DNA of 64,000 nt, taken from the NCBI GenBank assembly GCA_958296445.1, contig OY282565.1:1219936-1283935 (forward strand). The letters run 5' to 3'. The position numbers and the translations under genes are program-made. Of the stretch, positions 41,527 through 52,040 are shown piece after piece; positions within the stretch are counted from its first letter, which is position 1; each line of letters starts with the position of its first letter. The notes below the pieces were generated by a model, which was given only the letters and a program-made list of their open reading frames with translations, did not search any database and was not told where the DNA came from. This DNA comes from an uncultured Dehalococcoidia bacterium. Its GTDB lineage: Bacteria; Chloroflexota; Dehalococcoidia; Lucifugimonadales; UBA3495.

Positions 41527-42592
41527 ACAAACCTCCCCAACCAGTCCCAAAATCACCAAACTTCAACCCCACCAGAATACAGCCTCCGCCCCCCAACCGC
41601 CACTGCCAAGACACCCATACCGCCAACTTCCAATCCTTTATCCGCCCCCTGTCATCCTACTCGCCCCCCCGCCATTCCGCCCGCCCCTCTGCCATTCTGC
41701 CCGCCGTCTGTCATTCCGCTCGCCCCCCTGTCATTCTGAGCAAAGCGAAGAATCCCACCTTGGGCGGTAAGACCCTTCCCTACACTCAGGGCGTCAACTG
41801 TCTGTCACCCTGCCCGCCCGCCCGTCATTCTGAGCAAAGCGAAGAATCCCACCATGGGCAATAAACCCCCTCCCTACGCTCAGGCTGTCAACTGTCTGTC
41901 ACCCTGCCCGCCCCCCTGTCATTCTGAGCAAAGCGAAGAATCCCACCATGGGCAATAAACCCCCTAGCCTAGCTCAAGCCATCAAAGCAAAAATCCTGAA
42001 AATCCCCAAAATCCCGCAAATCCTGATTCAGACAAAGGCGCCCCGGTAACTTCCAATCCTTTATCCGCCCCCCGTCATTCCGCCCGCCCGCCTGTCATTC
42101 TACCCGCCCCCCTGTCATTCTGAGCAAAACGAAGAATCCCACCTTGAACAGCAATCCCCCTAGCCTAGCTCAAGCCATCAAAGCAAAAATCCTGAAAATC
42201 CCCAAAATCCCGCAAATCCTGATTCAGACAAAGGCACCCCGGTAACTTCCAATCCTTTATCCGCCCCCCGTCATTCCGCCCGCCCGCCTGTCATTCTACC
42301 CGCCCGCCCGTCATTCTGAGCAAAGCGAAGAATCCCACCTTAGGACAGCAATCCCCCTAGCCTAGCTCAAGCCATCAAAGCAAAAAATCCTGAAAATCCC
42401 CGAATCCTGCAAATCCTGATTCAGACAAAGCCCCTAAGAACCGAAAGTCCGATAAAGCTACAAAATCCCCTCCCCCTCCGGGAGAGGGTTAGGGTGGGGC
42501 GTCCCCCGGCCATATCAGACAATCCGCGAGCAATTTCACCCGAAAATCCCCAAACCCCCAAAATCCCGATTCAGACAAAGAACCCAAAACGC
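41527..42592. repeat. One-kilobase repeat region
   Basis: It contains at least five GTCATTCTGAGCAAAGCGAA copies (about 41731, 41823, 41917, 42116, 42311). A unit of about 196 bp (from ACTTCCAATCCTTTATCCGC through TCCTGATTCAGACAAA) appears near 42047 and 42244, with an earlier partial copy near 41624. A GGGAGAGGGTTAGGGTGGGG element lies near 42480. No gene. Confidence 0.8.
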
Positions 42593-43165
42593 CTAAAGCC
42601 CCAAAGCCCCCTTAACCCCCTGCAAGCTATAATAACAAGCATAAGCCACCACAAAAAACTTAACCTGCTTCCCCAACCCCACCGCCAGCAAAAACCGCCA
42701 CAGCGGATAACGCAGCGCCCCCGCGGCAATCCCCGCCAAATCAAACAGCGGATTAGGCGCCGCCGACATCAAAAACAGCAAAAGCCACCCCCGCCGCCGC
42801 ATCCAGCCCTCCACCCGCCCGTAAAAACGCCCCCGACTGATTACCCTGTTCCCGCTATAGCCCAGAAAATAGCCCGTAAGCTCCCCCAAAGTCCCGGCCA
42901 GCCCGGCAATCACCGCAATGGCCGCCGGATTCAGAAAAGTAGCCGTAGTGCAGGTAATCGCCAAAGCCGGCACCGGCACCACCAGCCCGCCGCTCGCCAG
43001 CAGCACCGCCACCGCCACCGCCCCATAGCTCAGCCGCCCCACTTCAATCCGGTCATGCAACAAAAAAGCGCCCGCCGCCACCGCCGCCACAAAAACCAGA
43101 ATCGCCAGCCGCCCCCGCCAGCTAGACGCCGCCCGCTCCAGCCGCCCCATCAAATAACCGGGCAA
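42593..43165 (-). CDS. VTT/DedA-like membrane protein
   Basis: A 190-residue membrane protein of the SNARE-associated/VTT (DedA, TVP38) type. There are about five hydrophobic segments, with the conserved re-entrant region GGLVVPVPALAITCTTATFLNP near residue 60, GTLGELTGYFLGYSGNR, and RRGWLLLFLMSAAPNPLFDLAGIAAGALRYP (read as APNPLFDLAGIAAG). Relatives act in membrane lipid handling (undecaprenyl phosphate or phospholipid flipping). The start used is ATG 43165; a second ATG four codons on (43150) is possible. It lies 60 bp downstream of the alpha/beta hydrolase on the same strand. Confidence 0.85.
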   Translation of the reverse strand: MPGYLMGRLERAASSWRGRLAILVFVAAVAAGAFLLHDRIEVGRLSYGAVAVAVLLASGGLVVPVPALAITCTTATFLNPAAIAVIAGLAGTLGELTGYFLGYSGNRVISRGRFYGRVEGWMRRRGWLLLFLMSAAPNPLFDLAGIAAGALRYPLWRFLLAVGLGKQVKFFVVAYACYYSLQGVKGALGL

Positions 43166-43224
43166 CGAGCCGGGCCCGGCGGCATCAGGCGGAGTGTCAA
43201 GCGGCTGTGCGATGCCGGTACGAC

Positions 43225-44148
43225 CTACGCCACCGGCCCGGACTCAGACGGCCCGGACTCAGACGGCCCGGACTCAGACGGCCCGGACTCAGACGGCCCG
43301 GACTCAGACGGCAACGTCTGCGACAGAAAGCCGGTAAGTATCCGGTTGAACTGCTCCGGCTTTTCCATCTGAGGCCAATGACCGCATTCCGGGATAGTAT
43401 GAATCGTGCTGCCAGGCAACGCCAGCCGCGCGTTTTCCGCCTGCGCCGCCGGTATGATAGTATCCTCCTCCCCCCAAACCGTAAGCAGCGGCGCCCGCAG
43501 CCCCCCCAGCCGCCCCAGCAAATTATGCTCCGGGCGCAGCCCCATCAGATTCACCCCCGACCGCACCGACTGCAACATCACATGAGGCGCATGAGGCAAG
43601 CAGCGCACCCGCAGCATCTCCGGCAGTATATCGTCCAGAAAATCGGGCGGCCGGTAAAATATCCGCCGCGCCACCGCCGCCTTGCCCAGCATCCGCGGCT
43701 GATAAATAAGCTCCCCCACCACCGGAATTGAAATCAGCCGCAACGGCCAAGACAACCGCCGCCCCAGCCCTGCCGGACACACCAGCGCCACCTTTTCCAC
43801 CCGCTCCGGGTACTCCAGCGCCGTAAGCCCCGCAATCAGCCCCCCCGCCGAATTGCCCACCACCGAAAACCGCTCTACCCCCAGCTCGGCGGTAAAATCG
43901 GCCAAGAAATGGGCCGCCGTATCCGGCGCATAATCCAGATGAACCGGCAGCCCCGAATCCCCGTACCCTGGCAAATCAATAGCGATAACCGTAAAACCCG
44001 CATCGGCCACGGCGTCAATGTTGCAATGCCAAGTAATCATAGAGGTAGCCAGCCCATGCACCAAAAGCACAACCGGCCCCTCCCCCGCCACGGCATAGCG
44101 GACATTGATTCCGCCCACCAGCAAGTCCTCAATTCGAGCCCGCTGCAT
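43225..44148 (-). CDS. Alpha/beta hydrolase with pentapeptide-repeat tail
   Basis: A roughly 307-residue alpha/beta hydrolase. LLVHGLATSMITWHCNID is the oxyanion-hole loop, VVGNSAGGLIAGL the nucleophile elbow (Ser near residue 105), GEEDTIIP supplies the acid, and IPECGHWPQMEKPEQF the His. The last 25 or so residues are five copies of PSESG, read from a 15-bp DNA tandem repeat, with no counterpart in the family. The start is uncertain (ATG 44148, or 44166, or further upstream); none has a good ribosome site. The substrate is unknown. Confidence 0.82.
   Translation of the reverse strand: MQRARIEDLLVGGINVRYAVAGEGPVVLLVHGLATSMITWHCNIDAVADAGFTVIAIDLPGYGDSGLPVHLDYAPDTAAHFLADFTAELGVERFSVVGNSAGGLIAGLTALEYPERVEKVALVCPAGLGRRLSWPLRLISIPVVGELIYQPRMLGKAAVARRIFYRPPDFLDDILPEMLRVRCLPHAPHVMLQSVRSGVNLMGLRPEHNLLGRLGGLRAPLLTVWGEEDTIIPAAQAENARLALPGSTIHTIPECGHWPQMEKPEQFNRILTGFLSQTLPSESGPSESGPSESGPSESGPSESGPVA
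43235..43309. repeat. Five perfect 15-bp tandem repeats in the hydrolase 3' end
   Basis: Five identical GGCCCGGACTCAGAC units. Because 15 is a multiple of three, copy-number change would add or remove PSESG without breaking the frame. Confidence 0.95.
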
Positions 44149-44239
44149 CAACCCCGTACCAGCCATCATCCCCCATAAACCCAAATCCATATCCCACCCC
44201 ACCCCGCCTATCCCCACCCCAACCGCCCCCATCAACCGC

Positions 44240-45455
44240 CCACCCCAACCCCAGTATTCTTACGCCGCTTTTAACGACACCCGTAGGGGCGCACAGCCGT
44301 GCGCCCTAGTATCTAGCCCACCAACTGCCCGCCCATCCCCGGTATTCTTAGGCCGACTTTAATGACCCCCGTAGGGGCGCACAGCCGTGCGCCCTATCTG
44401 GCCCACCAACCACCCGCCCATCCCCGGTATTCTCAGGCCGCTTTCAATGACCCCCGTAGGGGCGCACAGCCGTGCGCCCTAGTATCTAGCCCACCAACCG
44501 CCCGCACCATCCCCGGTATTCTCAGGCCGCTTTCAATGCCCCCCGTAGGGGCGCACAGCCGTGCGCCCTAGTACCTGGCCCCAAAAGAAAATTCGGCATT
44601 CCCAACGTGCGCCGGAATTACCGTTGCAATTGCGCCCCGCCCCATCATTCCCGCGAAACCAAGAATCCACAGCCCACGCCCAATACAGCCTTCGCACCAC
44701 CGGAGCGTCTGGATTCCCCCTTTCCCGGAAATAACGGGATGATTTTAGCAACATCAACACCCATTAAGAACACCCCAACCCCAACCACGCCTATCAACCC
44801 CCCGCCCCAACCCCGGTATTCTCAGGCCGCTTTCAATGACCCCCGTAGGGGCGCACAGCCGTGCGCCCTAGTACCTGGCCCCAAAAGAAAATTCGGTATT
44901 CCCAACGTGCGCTAGAACTGCCGTTGCAATTACGCCCCGCCCCGTCATTCCCACGAAAGCAGGAATCCACAGCCCACGCCCAATACAGCCATCGCATCAC
45001 CGGAGCATCTGGATTCCCCCTTTCCCGGAAATAACTGGATGATTTTAGCAACACCAACACCCGCTAAGAACACCCCAACCCCAACCGTGCTTATCAACCG
45101 CCCATCCCATCCCTGGTATTCTTAGGCCGCTTTCAATGACCCCCGTAGGGGCGCACAGCCGTGCGCCCTAGTACCTGGCCTCAAAAGAAAATTCGGTATT
45201 CCCAACGTGCGCCGGAACTGCCGTTGCAATTGCGCCCCGCCCCGTCATTCCCCCTTTCCCGGAAATAGCGGGATGATTTTAGCAACATCAACACCCGTTA
45301 AGAACACCCTAACCCCAGCCGCCTAACCCAGCCACCCATCCTAGCCCCCTATCCCGAGAAAATTGCGAAGCCCCCCACCCCCCAAGCCAAAATTCCCCGC
45401 CCCACCCAAAACCCCGGCACCAAACAGACACCGCAAGCAATCCCGCAATCCCCCG
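44240..45455. repeat. Nested repeat region: 88-bp units within 300-bp units
   Basis: The CCGTAGGGGCGCACAGCCGT hairpin unit starts near 44281, 44370, 44455, 44543, 44843 and 45143. The first four are 85-90 bp apart. From 44543 onward a larger unit of exactly 300 bp (44543, 44843, 45143) also contains AACGTGCGCCGGAA, a TCCCGCGAAA-type palindrome and GATGATTTTAGCAACA; the third copy is shortened. There is no gene in the 1.2 kb. Confidence 0.85.
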
Positions 45456-47936
45456 CTAAGTCAACCCCCCCTCCCCCTCACCCCCCACCGGCGATTCCCC
45501 CACCCTAAGCATAATCCCCTCCGCCCCGGCGTCCACCACCACGTGACTGCCCGCCGCCAGCTCGCCCGACAGCACCAGCCGCGCCAGCGGATTCTCCAGA
45601 CTCCGCTGTATCGCCCGCCGCAGCGGCCTAGCCCCGTACACCGGATCAAACCCGTCCCGGGCCAGCCGCACCCCCGCCTCGCGCGTCAGCTCAAAAGTGA
45701 TTCCCTGCTCCTCCAGCCGTTGCCGCACCTCCCGCGCCATCAGCCCCACAATCTCCACAATCTGCTCCTGCCCCAGCGGATGAAACACAATGGTTTCGTC
45801 AATCCGGTTCAGAAACTCCGGCCGGAAAGCCCGCTTCAGCGCCGCCTCCACCGACTCCCGCAACTCCCGCATCTCGTCCCGCCCGTCCCGGCTGTCGGGA
45901 CGGAACCCGAAAGGCTGCCGACGCACCCCCTCGGTGCCTAGATTGCTGGTCATTATAATGATGGTATTGCGGAAATCAACGGTTCGCCCGTGACCGTCGG
46001 TCAGCCGCCCGTCCTCCAGAATCTGCAACAGTATGTTGAACACATCGGGATGCGCCTTCTCGATTTCGTCGAACAGCAACACCCGGTAAGGCCGACGCCG
46101 CACCGCCTCCGTAAGCTGCCCCCCCTCGTCATACCCGAGATAACCGGGCGGCGCCCCCACCAGACGCGAAACCGTATGCCGCTCCATATACTCCGACATA
46201 TCCACCCGCACCATATTGGCCTCGTCATCAAACAGGAACTCCGCCAGCGCCCGCGCCAGCTCCGTCTTGCCCACCCCGGTCGGCCCCAGAAAAATAAAGC
46301 TGCCGATCGGCCGCCGCGGGTCGCTCAACCCGGAACGGGAACGCCGTATCGCCTCGGAAACCGCCGTCACCGCCTCCTCCTGCCCGACGACCCGCCGGTG
46401 CAGCTCCCCCTCCATACTCACCAGACGCTGCCCCTCACCCTCCAGCAGGCGCCCCGCCGGAATCCCCGTCCACGCCGACACCAGTTGCGCGATTTCCAGC
46501 TCATCCACCACCCGCCCCGACTCATCATCCCGCCGCCCCGACTCCGCCTGCCGCAGCCCGTCGTACTCCTGTTGCAACCGCAGCCGCTCGGTGCGCAGTT
46601 CCGCCGCCCGCTCGTAGTCCGAGCGTTCCGCCGCCGCCATTTCCTGGTCATTCAGGCGCCGGATTTGTTCCTCCCGCTCCTTGAACGACGCCGGCAAACT
46701 TTCGGCGTCAATCCGCAGCTTGCTCGCCGCTTCGTCAATAAAATCCACCGCCTTGTCCGGCAGTTGACGCCCGGTGATGTAGCGGTCGCTGAGCCGCGCC
46801 GCCGCCTCCAGCGCCGCCCCGGTGATAGTCACCTTATGGTGAGCCTCATAACGGGGCCGCAGCACCTTCAGAATCTCCACCGTCGCCTCCACCGACGGCT
46901 CCTCTAGGTAAATCGCCTGAAACCGCCGCTCCAAAGCCGAATCCCGCTCAATATATTTGCGGTATTCGTCCAGCGTAGTCGCCCCCACGCACTGCATATC
47001 CCCCCGCGCCAGAGCGGGCTTCAGCATATTGCTGGCGTCCACCCCGCCCTCGCTGCCCCCCGCCCCCGCCATAGTATGCAACTCGTCCAAGAAAAGAATC
47101 ACCTCCCCGCTGGCTTCCGTAACCTCGTCAATAACCGATTTCAGCCGTTCCTCGAACTCGCCCCGAAACTTGGACCCCGCCACCATACCCGGCAAATCCA
47201 AGGCCAGCACCCGCCGGTCTTTCAGCGAATCCGGCACATCGTCCGACGCAATGCGCTGCGCCAGCCCTTCCACAATGGCCGTCTTGCCCACCCCCGCCTC
47301 GCCGATAATCACCGGATTATTCTTGCGCCGCCGGGTAAGGGTTTGCATCACCTGACGTATTTCCGCATCCCGTCCCACCACCGGATCCAGCCGCCCCTCC
47401 CGCGCCATCCGCGTCAAATCTACGCTGTAACGCTCCAGCGAGCGGTAGCGGCTTTCCGCCTCCGGGTCGTCTACCCGGTGGCTCCCCCGCACCTGCGTCA
47501 ACGCCTGATACACCCGCTCCCGGTCTATCCGGTGCGCCTTCAGTATCCCCGCCGACAGCCCCTGCTGCTCCATAACCGCCGCGATAAACAGATGCTCCGC
47601 GCCGATAAAATCGTCATTCAGCCGCGCCGCCTCCGTCCGCGCATTCTCCATCAGCCGCTGCGCCCGAGGCGTAGGATAAATCTGGTTGGCGTCATACGCC
47701 AGCTTAGGCGCCGACTCCAGCCCCTGATGCAAAGCCGCCCGAATATCCCCCAACGGCGCCCCCAACTCCCCCAGAATCCGCGACGGCACCCCATCCTCCA
47801 GCTCCAGCAAAGCCAGCAAAATATGCTCCACATCCCACTGGCTATGCCGGTGCCGCCGCACCAGCTCCTGCGAATTAGCCAACACCTGCCGAGCCTGATT
47901 AGTAAACTGATCATTCGCCCTATCCCGCGCAACCAT
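45456..47936 (-). CDS. ClpC-type AAA+ unfoldase
   Basis: An 826-residue Hsp100 protein. The N-domain covers residues 1-145. AAA-1 has [13 protein letters not shown] and [16 protein letters not shown] short middle region with a UVR-like segment ([19 protein letters not shown]) is of ClpC type rather than the long ClpB propeller. AAA-2 has [14 protein letters not shown] and [13 protein letters not shown]. After Walker [12 protein letters not shown] sits where ClpP-binding loops (IGF/VGF type) occur, so it probably feeds ClpP; no clpP is in view. The ATG at 47936 starts the N-domain; the longer frame upstream is repeat translation. It shares a cluster with an HspR-like repressor and a DnaJ. Confidence 0.93.
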   Translation of the reverse strand: MVARDRANDQFTNQARQVLANSQELVRRHRHSQWDVEHILLALLELEDGVPSRILGELGAPLGDIRAALHQGLESAPKLAYDANQIYPTPRAQRLMENARTEAARLNDDFIGAEHLFIAAVMEQQGLSAGILKAHRIDRERVYQALTQVRGSHRVDDPEAESRYRSLERYSVDLTRMAREGRLDPVVGRDAEIRQVMQTLTRRRKNNPVIIGEAGVGKTAIVEGLAQRIASDDVPDSLKDRRVLALDLPGMVAGSKFRGEFEERLKSVIDEVTEASGEVILFLDELHTMAGAGGSEGGVDASNMLKPALARGDMQCVGATTLDEYRKYIERDSALERRFQAIYLEEPSVEATVEILKVLRPRYEAHHKVTITGAALEAAARLSDRYITGRQLPDKAVDFIDEAASKLRIDAESLPASFKEREEQIRRLNDQEMAAAERSDYERAAELRTERLRLQQEYDGLRQAESGRRDDESGRVVDELEIAQLVSAWTGIPAGRLLEGEGQRLVSMEGELHRRVVGQEEAVTAVSEAIRRSRSGLSDPRRPIGSFIFLGPTGVGKTELARALAEFLFDDEANMVRVDMSEYMERHTVSRLVGAPPGYLGYDEGGQLTEAVRRRPYRVLLFDEIEKAHPDVFNILLQILEDGRLTDGHGRTVDFRNTIIIMTSNLGTEGVRRQPFGFRPDSRDGRDEMRELRESVEAALKRAFRPEFLNRIDETIVFHPLGQEQIVEIVGLMAREVRQRLEEQGITFELTREAGVRLARDGFDPVYGARPLRRAIQRSLENPLARLVLSGELAAGSHVVVDAGAEGIMLRVGESPVGGEGEGGLT

Positions 47937-48701
47937 AGTCCCGCCTCCAAAACCGGCCCAGTCCCCCAGGCCATCATATCTAACCTGTTCCCCTACCAAT
48001 CCCCCTGTCATTCTGAGCAAAGCCAAGAACCCCACCTAGTCCCGCCATCAACGCCCCCCGTAGGGGCGCCCAACCGTGCGCCCAAGCATCAACCCGCAAA
48101 GAATCCCGCATTCTCAACGTGCGCCGGAATCGCCCTTGTAATTCCGCCCGGCGCCGTCATTCCCGAGAAAAATGCCCCCCGTAGGGGCGCCCAGCCGTGC
48201 GCCCAAGCATCCGCCCGCAAAAGAAAACCCCGCATTCTCAACGTGCGCCGGAATTGCCGTTGTAATTCCGCCCTGCGCCGTCATTCCCGAGAAAAATGAC
48301 ACCCGTAGGGGCGCACAGCCGTGCGCCCTAGTATCAGCCCGCAAAGAATCCCGCATTCTCAACGTGCGCCGGAATTGCCGTTGTAATTCCGCCCTGCGCC
48401 GTCATTCCCGAGAAAAATGCCCCCCGTAGGGGCGCACAGCCGTGCGCCCAAGCATCCGCCCGCAAAGAAAACCCCGCATTCCTAACGTGCGCCGGAAATG
48501 CCGTTCTGACTACACCCCGCACCGTAATTCCCGCGAAAACAGGAATCCACAACCCTAACCCAATACGGCCTTCCCCTCACCTGAGCATCTAAATTCCCCC
48601 TTCCGCCGGAATGACGGGATAATTTCGGCAATATCAACACCCGTTAAAAACACCGGGAATTTCCCACTACCATATCCCTCCCGACCCCTAAATAAACAGA
48701 T
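47937..48701. repeat. Four copies of a 121-124-bp unit in a gene-free stretch
   Basis: CCGTAGGGGCGC units begin near 48058, 48179, 48303 and 48424, each followed by CAACGTGCGCCGGAATTGCC and GTCATTCCCGAGAAAAATG. Two of the four (48058 and 48179) have CCCA for CACA in the hairpin. A decayed tail resembling the 300-bp unit at 44.5 kb follows to about 48660. Confidence 0.8.
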
Positions 48702-49043
48702 TCAGCACCCCCGCCCCCGACCATCGTTCTCCCTGCCCCGCTGCTGCCGCCGCAGCAAAGCCACCGTCTCGGTAAGCGCGGCCACCTCCCCCTCCAGCTC
48801 CTCCACCCGCGCCATCAGCTTCAGCGCCACCTCCGCCCCGGCCAGATTAACCCCCATATCCTCAATAAGAGTTCGCAGCCGCCGGATACGCTCAATATCC
48901 GCCATCGAATACAGCCTTTGCCGCCCCCGAGTGCGCGAAGGCCAAATCAGCCCCGCCCGCTCATAATGCCGCAGCGTCTGCGCATGAACCCCCACAATAC
49001 GGGCCGCCACGCTAATAGCGAAGCAAGGCTCATCCTGAAACAT
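48702..49043 (-). CDS. hspR: MerR-family regulator, HspR-like
   Basis: A 113-residue MerR-type repressor: CFAISVAARIVGVHAQTLRH, then YERAGLIWPSRTRGRQRLYS as the winged helix-turn-helix, followed by a coiled coil (ARVEELEGEVAALTETVALL) and a charged tail. It lacks the metal-sensing Cys pattern and matches HspR, which represses dnaK, dnaJ and clpB operons in several phyla by binding HAIR elements together with DnaK. Its neighbours, a Clp ATPase and a DnaJ, support that role. The ATG at 49043 has GAGGGAG four bases ahead; upstream ATGs lack such a site. I found no clear HAIR sequence by eye. Confidence 0.82.
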   Translation of the reverse strand: MFQDEPCFAISVAARIVGVHAQTLRHYERAGLIWPSRTRGRQRLYSMADIERIRRLRTLIEDMGVNLAGAEVALKLMARVEELEGEVAALTETVALLRRQQRGRENDGRGRGC

Positions 49044-49499
49044 TTGCTCCCTCATCATAAACCAATCCCCCAACCATCCGCTTTGTCACCCCGCCCGCCC
49101 CCCATCCGTCATTCCGCCCGCCCCCCGTCCGTCATTCCGCCCACCCCCTATCTGTCATTCTGAGCAAAGCGAAGAATCCCGCTTTGGCATACAAAACCCA
49201 ACCCGTAGCCCAAGACGGCAAAACGCCGCGCCAAACATCACCGCCCCCCGGCCGACTAGCCATCGGCAACGAAACGCCCCCGTCCGTCATTCCGCCCGCC
49301 CCCTATCTGTCATTCTGAGCAAAGCGAAGAATCCCGCTTTGGCATACAAAACCCAACCCGTAGCCCAAGACGGCAAAACGCCGCGCCAAACATCACCGCC
49401 CCCCGGCCGACTAGCCATCATCAACCAACCGCCCCTATCAGCCATCCCAAGCAAAGCCCCGCCTTGCCACACAAAACCCACCCCCACCCCCCCAACCCC
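49044..49499. repeat. 155-bp duplication with GAGCAAAGCGAAGAATC elements
   Basis: A 155-bp unit containing GTCATTCTGAGCAAAGCGAA and CAAGACGGCAAAACGCCGCG occurs twice (element starts near 49154 and 49309). No gene. Confidence 0.8.
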
Positions 49500-50489
49500 C
49501 TACCCGCCGCCAACCAACCCCCCCAGCCGCAGCTCCCGCAGCCCGCGAAACAGCTCAACCTCCTCGCTCGACGCCTCAACCGGCAACCGCACCTTCACCG
49601 TCACATACAAATCCCCCCGCCGCCCCCCGCCCGACAGCGACGGCATCCCCAGCCCCGACAGCCGGAACCGCCGCTCGTTGGGCGTATTGGGCGGCACCGT
49701 CAGCGCCACCTGCCCCGAAAGCGTCGGCGCCACAATCTCCGCCCCCAGCACCGCATCATCCAGCGCCAAATCAACATCCGCGTACAAATCCCGCCCTTCC
49801 CGCCGGAACCGCTCATGCTCCAGCAACGACACCACCAGATAAAAGTCGCCCCCCTGAGCCCCGCCCGACGCGATATGAACCCGCGAACCCTGGTCAACCC
49901 CCGCCGGAATCTTCACCTCCAGCGTGCGCCCGTCATTAGTCCGCAGCGTGCGAATCGCCCCGTGAAAAGCCTCCTCCAGCGTCACCTCCACCGGATACTC
50001 CGGCGGCGGACGCCGCGCCGCCCCCCGCGCCGCGCCGAACAAATCCTCAAAACCGCCCCCGCCCCGTCCGCTGCCCGTATCCCCAAAACCGCCCCCGCCC
50101 CGCACCCCGCCCAAATCCTCAAACCGCCCGCCGCGCCCGCCGCCGAACCCGCCCCCGCCCCGCCCGCCGAAGCTGGCGAAAATATCCTCAAACCCGCCGG
50201 CGTCCCCCGTCCAACGGAACCCCCCGCCGCCCGGCCCGCGCCCGCCGCCCGCCGCCCCGTACTCCCCGGCATGACGCCAGTTCTCCCCATAGCGGTCATA
50301 TTTCTTGCGCGATTCCTCATCAGACAAGACGCTATACGCTTCGTTAATTTCCTTAAACTTCTCTTCCGCCGCCGCATCATTCTTATTCACATCCGGGTGA
50401 TACTGCCGCGCCAGCCGCCGGTACGCTTGACGAATATCCTTCTCCGACGCCCCCCGGCCCACCCCCAGCACCTCATAATAATCACCCAT
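49500..50489 (-). CDS. CbpA-like DnaJ (class B, no zinc finger)
   Basis: A 329-residue Hsp40. The J domain (residues 1-70) has [20 protein letters not shown] with HPD. A long Gly-rich linker with repeated GGGGF and FEDLF steps covers about 85-185. Two C-terminal substrate-binding domains follow ([19 protein letters not shown] and [20 protein letters not shown]). The Cys-rich zinc-finger region of class A DnaJ is missing, so it resembles CbpA. The ATG at 50489 has GGAGGTGG eight bases ahead. With hspR and the clpC-type gene it forms a heat-shock cluster; no dnaK or grpE is in view. Confidence 0.93.
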   Translation of the reverse strand: MGDYYEVLGVGRGASEKDIRQAYRRLARQYHPDVNKNDAAAEEKFKEINEAYSVLSDEESRKKYDRYGENWRHAGEYGAAGGGRGPGGGGFRWTGDAGGFEDIFASFGGRGGGGFGGGRGGRFEDLGGVRGGGGFGDTGSGRGGGGFEDLFGAARGAARRPPPEYPVEVTLEEAFHGAIRTLRTNDGRTLEVKIPAGVDQGSRVHIASGGAQGGDFYLVVSLLEHERFRREGRDLYADVDLALDDAVLGAEIVAPTLSGQVALTVPPNTPNERRFRLSGLGMPSLSGGGRRGDLYVTVKVRLPVEASSEEVELFRGLRELRLGGLVGGG

Positions 50490-51461
50490 AAAACCACCTC
50501 CAAGCAGTAATCTACCCACCCCAACCCCAGCCCGCCAACAAAACAACCTAACACCCCACCATACTAATACTTGACAACAATCCTGTCAACTATCCCCACC
50601 CCAACAACTCAACCCCCCACCCCATACCAACCCCCCCATCCCCACTACTCGCCACCCCCGGCCATACCCCCCCTATCCCTAACACGCCCCCCGCACCCCC
50701 TCAACCCCCACTACCCGCCACCCCCGGCCATACCCCCTATCCCCAACACGCCCCCCGCACCCCCTCAACCCCCACTACCCGCCACCCCCGGCCATACCCC
50801 CTATCCCCAACACGCCCCCCGCCCCCCCTCAACCCCCACCCCGTAGGGGCGCACAGCCGTGCGCCCGCCCCCGCCGCAACCACACCCGAATCCCAACAAC
50901 AAAATCCCCTCCCCCTCCGGGGGAGGGCTAGGGTGGGGGCGTCCCCCGTCCATCCCCAACACCCCCCCGTGCAATTGATGACACCAACCCCTTGCCAACC
51001 CCGATAACAACTCCCTAACATAATAACGTGCCATAACCCAAACAACCCGCCCGTAATCCCAGCCCGCCCGTCATTCCGTCCAGCCTGTCATTCTGAGCAA
51101 AGCGAAGAATCCCACCCTAAACCGCCAGCCTTTTCCCCATCGCCCGCAATCCCAACCCGCCCGTCATTCCGAGCAACCCCCCTGTCATTCTGAGCAAAGC
51201 GAAGAATCCCGCCCAACAACCCAAATGTCCAAAAATGTCCGAAAATGTCCGGCAAAACAAAAAACCCGAACCCCCAAACTGCCAAAACCATCCCGCCAAT
51301 CCCCCAATCCCGAAAACCCTGATTCAGACAACGAAACGGGGGAAAATGGGGGAAAATGACAGGAAAATCAAAAAATCCCGCGCCAACCCCCAAAACGGCA
51401 GGAAACGGCGGGAAATGGCCGGAAAAATAAAAAATCCTACCCCCCCAGAGGTGAACCCCCA
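50490..51461. other. C-rich gene-free stretch with short tandem repeats
   Basis: From about 50640 to 50830 a unit of about 62 bp (CACTACCCGCCACCCCCGGC plus CATACCCCCTATCCCCAACA) repeats three times. A CCGTAGGGGCGCACAGCCGT unit near 50842, a GGGGGAGGGCTAGGGTGGGG element near 50918 and two GAGCAAAGCGAAGAATC copies (about 51096, 51191) follow. No gene. Confidence 0.75.
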
Positions 51462-52040
51462 ATGAGCCTAAAATCCATCCGCAACCAAATCAACGCCCTA
51501 CGCCGAAAATTCGCCTTCCCCCTAGCCATCCTCCGCCTCCGACGCATCTCCGAGGAATACTGCCACGACTGGCACACCGCCCTAACCAACAACAAACCCC
51601 TACCCCAAGCCCACCCCTTCATCCTGAAAATCGCCAAAGAGGTAATGCCCCTGAACACCTTTATGTCCCTGCACCACTACCTAAACCGCCAACGCGACCA
51701 AAAAACCACCCCCGAACCCCGGGCAATCGCCGTAACCCTGTTCCCCCATCACGCCAACAGCCTCCTATTCACCCATCTGTTCGCCGGCGAACTAACCCCC
51801 CGGCCCAAACCCGCGCCCCCTTTCGGCATCATCCCCCGCCAACGCCCCCAACGCACCCGCGCCATAGACCCCCGTTCCCGCGCCATCGCCCGCCAATTAC
51901 GCGAAACCCTCCGCAACCCCCGCCCAACCCCGCGCCACCCCCGCACATTAAAAATACCCATTTCCCCGGAGGGATTCACGCGGACGCCAAGAGGTGCTAT
52001 AATGGCACTCTGCCAGCGTTCCCCGATAGCTCAGCGGTAG
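51462..52040 (+). CDS. Unknown basic protein overlapping tRNA-Asn
   Basis: A 192-residue protein, strongly basic and Pro-rich in its second half. Third codon positions are mostly C or G, as in real genes here, and AGAGGTGA precedes the ATG at good distance. I recognise no family and no membrane segment. Its last seven codons run into the tRNA-Asn gene (which starts at 52020), and the tRNA promoter lies inside its 3' end, which is unusual. Either the overlap is real or the functional product ends earlier in related genomes. The N-terminal third (ILRLRRISEEYCHDWHTALT) looks helical. Confidence 0.6.
   Translation: MSLKSIRNQINALRRKFAFPLAILRLRRISEEYCHDWHTALTNNKPLPQAHPFILKIAKEVMPLNTFMSLHHYLNRQRDQKTTPEPRAIAVTLFPHHANSLLFTHLFAGELTPRPKPAPPFGIIPRQRPQRTRAIDPRSRAIARQLRETLRNPRPTPRHPRTLKIPISPEGFTRTPRGAIMALCQRSPIAQR
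51975..52003 (+). promoter_or_regulatory. Promoter of tRNA-Asn
   Basis: TTCACG (51975-51980), a 17-bp spacer and a perfect TATAAT (51998-52003), 16 bp before the mature tRNA 5' end. It lies within the 3' part of the preceding reading frame. Confidence 0.7.
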
